Origin: an uncultured Mycoplasmatota bacterium
GTDB taxonomy: Bacteria > Bacillota_I > Bacilli_A > RF39 > UBA660
Direction: 5' to 3'
Assembly: GCA_900547995.1 (NCBI GenBank)
Contig: URIY01000012.1
Span: 1-37,796, forward strand
DNA length: 37,796 nucleotides
In this document: piece by piece, positions 24,922 through 32,810 of the stretch
Layout: each line of letters begins with the position of its first letter
Numbering within the stretch: position 1 is the stretch's first letter
The notes under the pieces: model-generated
Databases searched by the model: none
What the model was told of the DNA's origin: nothing
The model's input: only the letters and a program-made list of their open reading frames with translations
Program-made: the position numbers and the translations under genes

Positions 24922-27027
24922 TTATTTGGTCTTTATAAATAGATTGTTATTATCATAGTCTACAATAATATTATCATTATATTTAATTTGTCCCATTATG
25001 ATAGAATGAGCTAGAAGTGTTTCAACATTTCTACTTACAAAACGTTTAATTGGTCTTGCACCATATTTTTCATCATATGATGAGTCAATAATATATTTTT
25101 TAGCACTATCTGTAAGACTAATTTTAATCTTTTTATCAGATAATCTTTGTTCAATTTCTGAAATTATTTTATCTAAGATACTATAAATAACTTCTTTAGT
25201 TAAGCTCTTAAAGATAATTATTTCGTCAATACGATTAATAAATTCTGGTTTAAAAGTATGGTGTAATTCACTCATTACTTCTTCTTTAGCATTTTCTTTA
25301 TTTTCAAGTATATATTCACTACCTAAGTTAGATGTCATAATAATAATAGTATTTTTAAAGTCAACCGTTCTACCTTGTGAATCCGTAATACGACCATCAT
25401 CTAATATTTGAAGTAAAATATTAAAAACATCTTTATGTGCTTTTTCTATTTCATCAAATAAAACAATACTATATGGATTTCGACGAACAGCCTCTGTTAA
25501 TTGACCACCTTCATCATATCCAACATATCCTGGAGGCGCTCCTACTAATCTAGATACAGAATGACTTTCCATATATTCACTCATATCAATACGTACCATA
25601 TGTCTTTCATCATCAAATAACTCATATGCAAGAGCTTTGGCAACCTCTGTTTTACCAACACCAGTTGGTCCTAAGAAGATAAATGAGCCAATTGGTCTAT
25701 TAGGGTCTTTAATACCTGCTCTTGCTCTTATAATAGCTTCACTAACAAGTGTTAAAGCCTCATCTTGTCCCTTTACTCTTTTAGCCAAATTAGCCTTTAA
25801 ATTAAGAAGTTTTTCTCTCTCTTCACTAACTAATTTACTAATTGGAATATTTGTCCATTTTGATACAATGGCAGCAATATCTTCATCATCAACAGTATCA
25901 CTTAATATTTTTGAGTCACATTTACTTTTTAGTTCATTTAATTCTTTTTCAAGTGTTGGAATAGTGCCATGTCTTAACCTTGCAGCAAGCTCAAGATCAT
26001 ATGAATTTTCTGCTTGTTCCAATTTAAAGTTGGCTTTATCAAGTTCTTCTTTTTTCTTATTAATATCATCATTAAGATGTTTTTCTTGTTCCCAGTCTTT
26101 TCTTAACACTGATTCCTTTTCCTTTAATGCATCTATTTGTTTATTTATTTCAATTGTCCTATTTTTAGAAATATCATCTTTTTCCTTTTTTAAGGCTTCT
26201 TTTTCAATTTCAAGACTCATTATTTTTCTTGTTAAAGTATCAAGTTCTGTTGGAACAGAATCCATTTGTACCTTTATAGTAGCACATGCTTCATCTACAA
26301 GGTCAATAGCCTTATCTGGTAAAAATCTATTTTGAATATATCTATCAGAAAGAGTTGCGGCAGCAATTAAAGCTTTGTCTTTAATTGTAACACCATGATA
26401 AAGTTCAAATCTTGATTTTAAACCTCTTAAAATAGTAATGGTATCCATGACATTAGGCTCTTTTACAAGTACTTTTTGAAAACGACGTTCCAGAGCACCA
26501 TCCTTTTCAATGTATTTGCGATATTCGTTAAGAGTAGTTGCTCCTATACAATGTATTTCACCTCTTGCAAGCATTGGTTTTAACATATTACCCGCATCCA
26601 TAGCACCTTCTAAGGCACCAGCACCTACTATCATGTGGATTTCATCAATAAACATGATGATTTCACCATTTGATTCTTTAACTTTTTTAAGTACAGCTTT
26701 TAATCTTTCTTCAAATTCACCACGGTATTTAGCACCTGCTATTAAAGAACCCATATCTAGTTCCCAAATGGTTTTATTTTTTAAACTATTTGGTACATCG
26801 CCTTTTACAATTCGAAGAGCAAGACCTTCAACAATAGCTGTTTTACCTACACCCGGTTCACCAATTAAAACAGGGTTATTTTTGGTTTTTCTAGATAGAA
26901 TTCTTGTTATACTACGAATTTCATCATCCCTACCTATAACAGGGTCTATCTTACCTGCTTTAACGCTTTGTACTATATCTCGTCCATATTTTTCAAGAAC
27001 GTTTTCTTCTACTTCATTTTGATTCAT
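24922..27027 (-). CDS. clpB: ClpB-type AAA+ disaggregase lacking the N-terminal domain
   Basis: 701 residues against about 860 for full ClpB. The Clp-N repeats are missing: the protein starts MNQNEVEENVLEKYGRD, directly at the linker to the first AAA+ module. Walker A1 GEPGVGKT (about 58-65), Walker B MFIDEIH, a ClpB-type coiled-coil middle domain (about 265-390, EKEALKKEKDD...), Walker A2 GPTGVGKTE (about 450), sensor and arginine-finger regions (GARPIKR). AAAGGAGG site and promoter confirm this is the natural start, not a truncation. It acts with DnaK to dissolve protein aggregates. Under CIRCE/HrcA control. ClpC is unlikely given the long middle domain. Confidence 0.92.
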   Translation of the reverse strand: MNQNEVEENVLEKYGRDIVQSVKAGKIDPVIGRDDEIRSITRILSRKTKNNPVLIGEPGVGKTAIVEGLALRIVKGDVPNSLKNKTIWELDMGSLIAGAKYRGEFEERLKAVLKKVKESNGEIIMFIDEIHMIVGAGALEGAMDAGNMLKPMLARGEIHCIGATTLNEYRKYIEKDGALERRFQKVLVKEPNVMDTITILRGLKSRFELYHGVTIKDKALIAAATLSDRYIQNRFLPDKAIDLVDEACATIKVQMDSVPTELDTLTRKIMSLEIEKEALKKEKDDISKNRTIEINKQIDALKEKESVLRKDWEQEKHLNDDINKKKEELDKANFKLEQAENSYDLELAARLRHGTIPTLEKELNELKSKCDSKILSDTVDDEDIAAIVSKWTNIPISKLVSEEREKLLNLKANLAKRVKGQDEALTLVSEAIIRARAGIKDPNRPIGSFIFLGPTGVGKTEVAKALAYELFDDERHMVRIDMSEYMESHSVSRLVGAPPGYVGYDEGGQLTEAVRRNPYSIVLFDEIEKAHKDVFNILLQILDDGRITDSQGRTVDFKNTIIIMTSNLGSEYILENKENAKEEVMSELHHTFKPEFINRIDEIIIFKSLTKEVIYSILDKIISEIEQRLSDKKIKISLTDSAKKYIIDSSYDEKYGARPIKRFVSRNVETLLAHSIIMGQIKYNDNIIVDYDNNNLFIKTK

Positions 27028-27083
27028 ATTATAACCTCCTTTTTATTTATATTAAAAAGCAAGTGGTATCCCACTCACTATTA

Positions 27084-27111
27084 ATTATATCACTTTATTA
27101 GCACTTGTCAA
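27084..27111 (-). promoter_or_regulatory. clpB promoter
   Basis: TTGACA (27111-27106), a 16-bp spacer, TATAAT (27089-27084) on the minus strand; the -35 lies inside CIRCE. A small AGTGG/CCACT hairpin (27062-27075) lies in the 5' leader. Confidence 0.8.
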
Positions 27112-27124
27112 GTAAGAGTGCTAA
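27098..27124 (-). promoter_or_regulatory. CIRCE operator (HrcA binding site)
   Basis: TTAGCACTT (27098-27106), 9 nt, GAGTGCTAA (27116-27124): the CIRCE 9-9-9 inverted repeat with one mismatch in one arm. It overlaps the clpB -35 and abuts the stop codon of the upstream gene at 27125. Confidence 0.93.
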
Positions 27125-28675
27125 TTATTTTAATTTTTCTCCAACTTTATTTTCTTCTAGTTCATGAAGTTTTAATGGATTTAATAATATTATTGTTTCA
27201 GACTTATTATCACTTGGTAAAACCATACCCTTTACATCAAATTGTTTCATTATATGTTCAACTACTTCAATAACAGTAATGTGATCACTCATGTTTTTAT
27301 TCAAAATAAACGCATAAAATTCTTTAAACCATTTTTGAACTTCTGCATTAATTTCAGCTTTTCGATCATCTTGAATTTGAAAATATTCATTCTTAAATAG
27401 TTCTTTATCACTATAATTTAATTGATCATATTTAATTTGTTCATTAAAGAAATCATTAAGTATCTTATTAACAGCACTATCATCAATATTTTTAAAATAG
27501 CCATGTTTTTTCATTTCTAATTTATAATATTTAATGGTATTACAAATAATTTCATAATTAGTTGCACATATAAGATAGTTAAGTGTTGATACATCTCTTG
27601 AAAGCATATCATTTGGTAAAAGGACAGAATGTATTTGTTCTTTTTCTATTCTATCAAAAACGTATTTTTCATCAGAGTATTCACCCTTATTTTGAACATC
27701 AGCATAAATATAATCTGTATCACGATTAACCTTAAACTTTGGTACAAAACAATAAAAACTAATACCTGATTGAATGTATTTTTGAAGTGCAGCACCATTT
27801 TTAGAAACTAGTGAGGAATCAACAACTGAAATCCAAAGACTACCATTACTTCCATTAAAATTACTACTTGTTTCTAAATTTTGTTTTTTTCTTGAATAAG
27901 ATGATAAAATACCATTTGTTAAAATACTTTCTAGTTTAAAAAAGTCGGCACCTATTCCATGAAAACATGATTGTTCATTAAGAATTTCTTCTTTTTTACC
28001 ATATATAGAATTAAACTTAGGATATGCTTCATTAATTTCTCTTTCACGATATAAGCCATTTATGTATTTGGCAAAACCAACTAATTTTTTAGCACTTTCA
28101 TTTCGTAAGAAACTTTCTTTTAGAGCAGCAGGATTTACTGATGCAAATCTTGTTCTATCTAGAGCATCAGCATCTTTTAAAATATCTGATAATTTATGAA
28201 ATTGTTCATATTCAATCTTTTCTTCCTCATAATTATAATTATCAAATATACGCTTTTCCTTGTCATCTGGCATAGAATGGGCATCACAAATAGCTTTTAA
28301 ATAAGTAAAAGTCACGTTATCTTCATAAATAGTATTTGATAATATCCTACCTTTTTCAGAATCTAATCTACAACTAGATGCAAATCCATGAGCTGTGTCC
28401 TCATTTTCATTATTTCTACCAATATCATGATAAATAGCCGCATCCATTATAATCTCCATCTCGACATCATTTAACTTTTCTGCCTTACCTATTAAATAAC
28501 TAAATAATAATACCTTTTCTGAATGATATAATCCATGAAAATTACTTTTAAAGAGAAATTCCTTTTTGATACTATTAATCTTATTAATAAGAATTTCCAT
28601 ATCTCTTTCATTTATTTCAATATCATTAAATATATTATCTGTTTGTCCATTAAACTGTATTAAAAAATCTTTCAT
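27125..28675 (-). CDS. HD-domain phosphohydrolase with a C-terminal ADP-ribosyltransferase-like region
   Basis: 516 residues. The N-terminal half is an HD domain: H47 and H51 (FHGLYHSEK), H83-D84 (IYHDIGRN), H133 and D170 (DADALDRTRF). The second half begins FHGIGADFFKLESILTNGILS (about 238-258), continues with NGSLWISVVD, and has EKYVFDRIEKEQIHSVLLP (about 345). That order (HG, IL-x-NGI, an NG-ISV strand, an acidic strand and an I-x-V turn) resembles ART/PARP-like or DUF4433-type folds. This second assignment is pattern-based inference. No signal peptide. Starts at the base next to the TGase stop, with TAGGAG inside that gene. Function unknown; a nucleotide or ADP-ribose link is possible. 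Confidence 0.65.
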   Translation of the reverse strand: MKDFLIQFNGQTDNIFNDIEINERDMEILINKINSIKKEFLFKSNFHGLYHSEKVLLFSYLIGKAEKLNDVEMEIIMDAAIYHDIGRNNENEDTAHGFASSCRLDSEKGRILSNTIYEDNVTFTYLKAICDAHSMPDDKEKRIFDNYNYEEEKIEYEQFHKLSDILKDADALDRTRFASVNPAALKESFLRNESAKKLVGFAKYINGLYREREINEAYPKFNSIYGKKEEILNEQSCFHGIGADFFKLESILTNGILSSYSRKKQNLETSSNFNGSNGSLWISVVDSSLVSKNGAALQKYIQSGISFYCFVPKFKVNRDTDYIYADVQNKGEYSDEKYVFDRIEKEQIHSVLLPNDMLSRDVSTLNYLICATNYEIICNTIKYYKLEMKKHGYFKNIDDSAVNKILNDFFNEQIKYDQLNYSDKELFKNEYFQIQDDRKAEINAEVQKWFKEFYAFILNKNMSDHITVIEVVEHIMKQFDVKGMVLPSDNKSETIILLNPLKLHELEENKVGEKLK

Positions 28676-29773
28676 TTATTTACTCCTATACTTCTTTGCT
28701 AAAACTGGTAATTCATGTGTCTTACTGAACTCGTCTAAACCCTTCATAAAATAAATCAAGTTAGAAGGGTCAGTCTCTAATTGACTATCACAATAATACC
28801 ATTTATTATCTATTTTTACCTTACTTGCAACATGGTCATAAAACACAAAAGGTCTATTATCATTCTTAATAAAACATTTTACATTTCTGGCCTCTATGCC
28901 TACAATATTTAATAAAAATTTAAATAAATTAGCATATCCTTCACATACAACCTTTTTATCTTTTAATGCCTTATAACTGGTATTAATATCCTTAAATGTA
29001 TTATCATAGATTTTTATTTCATTTGTTTTTACATATTCATTTCTCTTATTTAAATTTTCATAATCATATGATAAATTAGAAACTATATATTTATATATAA
29101 CCATTGTCTTTTCTAAATCATTCATATCTTGCTTTATCAATGAATTAATGATACTCGTAGCATTATTATATAACTCCTGCATCATAGATTGATTTAATAT
29201 ATATAATTCCCCAACACTTACCTTTTCAGCAAAATTAATATTAGAATTACTTACATCAAATTTTTCTCTATGAAAATAATGATACATATTAACATCTAAT
29301 ATATTCATTTGACTTTTTTTAGTATTGTAAGCATAACTATTAATATCATCTACTTCTTTGATATTATTTCCAACTATAATAATTTTATTCAAATGTCTTA
29401 ATTCCGATAAACCATTTATTTCACTTAAATTTTTGTTGTCCACAATAATTAAATTTTCTAAATTTTGCAAATTAGAAATATTTAATTTTTTAATATTATT
29501 ATTATGTGTAATTATTAATGTTTTTAATTTAGTATAACCATTTATTCCAGAATAATCAACCTCACTACTGTTGGTTAATTCATTAAAATTAGATATATAT
29601 ATTGATTCTATATTATTAACCCATGGTGAATAATATATAGGAACACTTACATCAAATACAACATCTTTTAATTTTTGAACATAATCTTTAAAATTATCAT
29701 CTGTAATATCTATATCTTGGGCAATTTGACTAATAATGATATTTTGTTTTAAAGCATTAATAAATCTATTCAT
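28676..29773 (-). CDS. Leucine-rich-repeat protein with a transglutaminase-like domain
   Basis: About 365 residues from ATG at 29773 (AGGAGTGTGG upstream). Residues 55-145 hold short LRR-like units (LKTLIITHNNNIKKLNISNL, LENLIIVDNKNLSEINGL). A C-terminal papain-fold transglutaminase core follows, with Cys277 (VVCEGYANLFKFLL), His314 (FYDHVASKVKI) and Asp329 (YYCDSQLE), the expected triad. No signal peptide or membrane segment, so probably cytosolic; most bacterial relatives are proteases or peptidases of unknown substrate. It sits between trmR and the HD/ART-like gene, 23 nt after trmR, touching the HD gene. Confidence 0.75.
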   Translation of the reverse strand: MNRFINALKQNIIISQIAQDIDITDDNFKDYVQKLKDVVFDVSVPIYYSPWVNNIESIYISNFNELTNSSEVDYSGINGYTKLKTLIITHNNNIKKLNISNLQNLENLIIVDNKNLSEINGLSELRHLNKIIIVGNNIKEVDDINSYAYNTKKSQMNILDVNMYHYFHREKFDVSNSNINFAEKVSVGELYILNQSMMQELYNNATSIINSLIKQDMNDLEKTMVIYKYIVSNLSYDYENLNKRNEYVKTNEIKIYDNTFKDINTSYKALKDKKVVCEGYANLFKFLLNIVGIEARNVKCFIKNDNRPFVFYDHVASKVKIDNKWYYCDSQLETDPSNLIYFMKGLDEFSKTHELPVLAKKYRSK

Positions 29774-29796
29774 CAATCCACACTCCTAATGCAATG

Positions 29797-30396
29797 TTAA
29801 CAATTTTTATTGTCAATATCAAAATTTATTTTACTACTTACTGCTACTCCATCTCCTACATTATAAAATATAGTTTTAAATTCTTTATTATTTTGTAAAA
29901 AATCAATATAAAGTCTTAATTTTCTAACAAGCCCTTTTACATTACGACTAAGATTATCATCATTTCCATCAACAAGTCCATGAAATTTTAAATTATCTGA
30001 TACAATAACACCATTTTCATCTAAATTATTTTTAAATTTTTCAAAAAACTTTATATACTGAGCCTTAGCGGCATCAATAAATATCAAATCATATTTTTCC
30101 TTTAAATTAACATTAAAAGCATCATCATTAATAATATTAATCCTACTATTTAAGTTAAATTCACTTATATTTTTTACTGCTACATCATATCTTTCTTTAT
30201 CTCTTTCTATCGTTGTAACGGTTATATCATTATCAACTAAAGCACATTTTATAGCTGAGTATCCAATCGCACTACCTATTTCCAATATTCTTTTAATACT
30301 ATGTTCTTTAATATAATTAATTAAAAAATCTATTCCTTCTTTTTCCATTATAGGTATATTATTTTCATGGGCATATTTTTCTATTTTTTCGATCAT
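29797..30396 (-). CDS. trmR: tRNA 5-hydroxyuridine methyltransferase-like SAM enzyme (YrrM/TrmR)
   Basis: 199 residues, class I SAM O-methyltransferase: ILEIGSAIGYSAIKCAL (motif I), TIERDKERY (motif II acidic), DLIFIDAAKAQY (metal/catalytic Asp), IVSDNLKFHGLV. It matches YrrM in sequence and in following mltG, as in Bacillus subtilis where the product methylates 5-hydroxyuridine at the tRNA wobble position. The N-terminus is shorter than B. subtilis YrrM by about 15-20 residues. No in-frame alternative ATG/GTG/TTG follows the upstream TGA. No Shine-Dalgarno lies directly upstream; AAGGAG sits beyond a hairpin (see 30397-30430). Confidence 0.8.
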   Translation of the reverse strand: MIEKIEKYAHENNIPIMEKEGIDFLINYIKEHSIKRILEIGSAIGYSAIKCALVDNDITVTTIERDKERYDVAVKNISEFNLNSRINIINDDAFNVNLKEKYDLIFIDAAKAQYIKFFEKFKNNLDENGVIVSDNLKFHGLVDGNDDNLSRNVKGLVRKLRLYIDFLQNNKEFKTIFYNVGDGVAVSSKINFDIDNKNC

Positions 30397-30430
30397 TTGA
30401 AGAAAAACGAGTACTACTCGTTTTCTCCTT
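30397..30430 (-). promoter_or_regulatory. Hairpin between Shine-Dalgarno and start of trmR (bridge or attenuator)
   Basis: On the minus strand: AAGGAG (30430-30425), then AAAACGAGT (30424-30416) AGT ACTCGTTTT (30412-30404) as a 9-bp hairpin, TCTTCAA (30403-30397), ATG. If folded, the gap from AAGGAG to ATG is 7 nt; if open it is 28. The hairpin followed by TTCTTC could also act as a weak terminator. Confidence 0.6.
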
Positions 30431-30686
30431 CTTGTAAAGTATCAATCATTTCTTCAACAAAAGCCCACTCATTATCATCTTCAATTGGAATAAGTTTTTT
30501 CTCTTCATCAATTGGATTATATATAGCAGCATATATACATAAATTTCCTTCATCATCATAAGAATTATCTGTATATACCATATAATTTTTACCTAATTTT
30601 TCATTTTTAAATGAATATAATTCTTCACATTCAATATCTAAGCCATTTTCGTCTTTAATTTTAAAAGTTAATTTTTTATCTTCCAT
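30414..30686 (-). CDS. DUF1292 protein, second copy
   Basis: 90 residues, acidic. LTFKIKDENGLDIECEELYSF, KNYMVYTDNSYDDEGNLCIYA and EEKKLIPIEDDNEWAFVEEMID match the YrzB/DUF1292 family. Function is unknown in the family. It lies on the other side of mltG from its paralogue (31774-32079), sharing the YTDN and EW motifs. TAGGAG before ATG. The gene ends inside the hairpin that precedes trmR. Confidence 0.88.
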   Translation of the reverse strand: MEDKKLTFKIKDENGLDIECEELYSFKNEKLGKNYMVYTDNSYDDEGNLCIYAAIYNPIDEEKKLIPIEDDNEWAFVEEMIDTLQEGENE

Positions 30687-30694
30687 ATTTTCTC

Positions 30695-31765
30695 CTAACT
30701 ATCGCACCAATTATTATCTCTAATTAACTTATTGATAGTTGCTTCATGTCCACTTGAATTCTTATTCAAATATGTCTTTCCAGAGCAATCGGCAACGAAA
30801 TAGTAATAATCATGTACTGTTGGATTAATTGTTGCCTCAATCGATTCTACACCAGGATTACAAACAGGTCCTACAGGAAGTCCAAGAACACAAGTACCTC
30901 TTGTATTATAACCGTTACAATCATTAATGTGTGCTCCAAGACCATTTGACCAATCATCCATTTTTGCCCCATAATAACCAGTAATATCACTACCAAGCGT
31001 CCATCCAGCATTTAATCTATTATAAAATACACCAGCAACACTTGCTCTATCATCACTACTAGCACCTTCTAATTCTACAATAGATGCTAGTGTTAATATT
31101 TCATGAACAGTATAACCACTTGCTTCAATCTCTTGTTTTAAAGATTCTAATTTTGTTTCCGTATTATCTAACATTTTTTCAAATATTTCCTCAACAGTTA
31201 CATTTTTATTTAAAAATTCATATGTATCTGGGAATAAATATCCTTCAAGAGGATAATATATCTTCGTATTTTTTATTTCATCAGTTAAAAACCAATATTT
31301 TTGAATTAAACTATCAATATAATTTTCATCTGATAACAAATCAAAACAATCTTCTTCAGTATTATTAGTGTTTTCAGCAATCACAGATGCGATATAACGC
31401 ATATTTTTACCTTCAACAAAAGTAATTTTTATTATATCTTGATTATAGTTACTACCATTACTAATTTCTTCAACAATTTTTTTAACACCCATATTTTCAC
31501 TTAACTGATATACACCTGCTTCAAAGGTATCAGGTTTAAATAATTTTACATATAGTTTATAAAAAAATTCTGATTTAATTAAATTATTTTCTTTTAAAGT
31601 AGGGGCAATTGTTAAGAAAGTCTCTCCTTCTTTAATTACAACCTCTTTAAGTTCCTTATCTCTACTAACTGGTCCTATATTAATATTATATAAAGTACAG
31701 CCTACCACAACAATAGTTGCAAAAAATATTAGTAAGATAAGGGCTATATTTGCAAACTTCTTCAT
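30695..31765 (-). CDS. mltG: Endolytic transglycosylase MltG
   Basis: 356 residues. One N-terminal membrane anchor (about 5-24), a LysM-like region (EVVIKEGETFLTIAPTLKENNL, 41-62), then the YceG catalytic domain: YYPLEGYLFPDTYEF (170-184), LASIVELEG with catalytic Glu231, GSDITGYYG, YNTRGTCVLGLPVGPVCNPG and YYFVADCSGKTYL. Cuts nascent glycan strands at the outer face of the membrane and ends their growth. Follows ruvX and DUF1292, as in Bacillus. Several Cys in the C-terminal half (CNG, RGTC, PVC, ADC) may form disulfides, an unusual extra. Confidence 0.92.
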   Translation of the reverse strand: MKKFANIALILLIFFATIVVVGCTLYNINIGPVSRDKELKEVVIKEGETFLTIAPTLKENNLIKSEFFYKLYVKLFKPDTFEAGVYQLSENMGVKKIVEEISNGSNYNQDIIKITFVEGKNMRYIASVIAENTNNTEEDCFDLLSDENYIDSLIQKYWFLTDEIKNTKIYYPLEGYLFPDTYEFLNKNVTVEEIFEKMLDNTETKLESLKQEIEASGYTVHEILTLASIVELEGASSDDRASVAGVFYNRLNAGWTLGSDITGYYGAKMDDWSNGLGAHINDCNGYNTRGTCVLGLPVGPVCNPGVESIEATINPTVHDYYYFVADCSGKTYLNKNSSGHEATINKLIRDNNWCDS

Positions 31766-31773
31766 AATATATC

Positions 31774-32079
31774 CTACTCTTCTTCTGAATCTTTAGCCAT
31801 TTGTTCTTTAACACTTGTTTGTAATTCTTCAAGAATCTTATCAATAATCTTCCATTCTTTATCACTTTCAATTGGCTCAAGTGCTGTCATACCTTCTTCA
31901 CTCTTTTTATAAGTTGAAGCATATACTCTAGTATTGCCAGCATCATCTTTTGTATTATCAGTATAAACAATATAACTTTTTCCAGTCTCTTCAGAATCAA
32001 ATGTAAATAATACTTCACATTCTACTTCCTTACCTTCATTATTAGTTATTTTAAAAACCATTCTTTCATCACTATACAT
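31774..32079 (-). CDS. DUF1292 protein, first copy
   Basis: 101 residues, acidic. MVFKITNNEGKEVECEVLFTF, KSYIVYTDNTKDDAGNTRVYA and MTALEPIESDKEWKIIDKILEEL are typical of YrzB/DUF1292. Overlaps the ruvX end by 8 bp and precedes mltG by 8 bp. Its Bacillus homologue occupies the same place between ruvX (yrrK) and mltG (yrrL). Function unknown. Confidence 0.9.
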   Translation of the reverse strand: MYSDERMVFKITNNEGKEVECEVLFTFDSEETGKSYIVYTDNTKDDAGNTRVYASTYKKSEEGMTALEPIESDKEWKIIDKILEELQTSVKEQMAKDSEEE

Positions 32080-32506
32080 TATTATTTCTTCCTTTCATTG
32101 TATCTAAATATGTTTGTAAAATAATATTGGCCGCTAAACTATCAACTTTTTTCTTTCTTTTTTTTCTAGAAATATCAGCCTCTAACATATAATTAGTTGC
32201 TTGTACAGTAGTTAATCTTTCATCTTGCATAATTACTTCTATATTTAGATTGTCTTCTAATCTTTTCTTAAATTCTAATGTTTCTAATCCTCTATCACCA
32301 ATAGAGTTATTCATATTCTTGGGTAATCCTAATACTATTTTTTGTACATTAAATTCATGAACAATATTTTTTATTTCAGGAATAATAGAATCATATTCTC
32401 TGTCATTAAATCTAATTGTTTTATATGTAGTTGCAATAGTATTAGTATAATCACTAATTGATATACCAAGTGTTCTTGTTCCTAAATCAAATCCTAAAAT
32501 GCGCAT
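32072..32506 (-). CDS. ruvX: Putative pre-16S rRNA nuclease / RuvX-YqgF
   Basis: 144 residues, RNase H-like fold. GFDLGTRTLGISISD holds the first catalytic Asp, VLGLPKNMNNSIGDRG the family loop, QDERLTTVQA the Glu, and KKKVDSLAANIILQTYL the last Asp. Proposed roles: 5'-end maturation of 16S rRNA, or Holliday-junction resolution. Overlaps the ireB stop by one base. Confidence 0.92.
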   Translation of the reverse strand: MRILGFDLGTRTLGISISDYTNTIATTYKTIRFNDREYDSIIPEIKNIVHEFNVQKIVLGLPKNMNNSIGDRGLETLEFKKRLEDNLNIEVIMQDERLTTVQATNYMLEADISRKKRKKKVDSLAANIILQTYLDTMKGRNNNV

Positions 32507-32748
32507 TATTTATTTAAATAATTTTTAAGTATTGTCTCTAATAATTTCGTTCTATCAAATTTAATTATTTTAGAACGTGCTTCTTTATGACTTGATATAT
32601 ATCCAGGGTCCCCACTAATTAAGTAACCAACAATTTGATTGATAGGATTATATCCTCTTTCTTCTAGAATTGTAATTACCTCTTTTAATGTTTGTTCAAT
32701 TAATGCTTCTTCAAATTCATCATAATTATAAATTTTAGTTTCTTCCAT
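32506..32748 (-). CDS. ireB: IreB family regulatory phosphoprotein
   Basis: 80 residues, UPF0297. YDEFEEALIEQTLKEVI, ERGYNPINQIVGYLISGDPGYI and EARSKIIKFDRTKLLE are the family signature. In Enterococcus IreB is phosphorylated by the PASTA kinase IreK and affects cephalosporin resistance; no kinase is in this window. First gene of the operon ending in the HD/ART-like gene, with an AGGTGA site and a TTGTCA-17-TAAAAT promoter. Confidence 0.92.
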   Translation of the reverse strand: MEETKIYNYDEFEEALIEQTLKEVITILEERGYNPINQIVGYLISGDPGYISSHKEARSKIIKFDRTKLLETILKNYLNK

Positions 32749-32780
32749 ATATAATCACCTACTTTTATGAATACATCTTT

Positions 32781-32809
32781 ATTTTAACATTTATTTTACA
32801 TTTTGACAA
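32781..32809 (-). promoter_or_regulatory. Promoter of the ireB-ruvX-mltG-trmR operon
   Basis: TTGTCA (32809-32804), a 17-bp spacer, TAAAAT (32786-32781) on the minus strand. It starts right after the uvrC stop codon and there is no clear uvrC terminator. Confidence 0.6.
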
Positions 32810-32810
32810 T

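Noticed and set aside
24922..27027. Long plus-strand open frames (170 and 232 codons) opposite clpB
   Set aside because: They run antisense to a clear AAA+ protein, have no ribosome sites or family motifs, and arise from codon bias.
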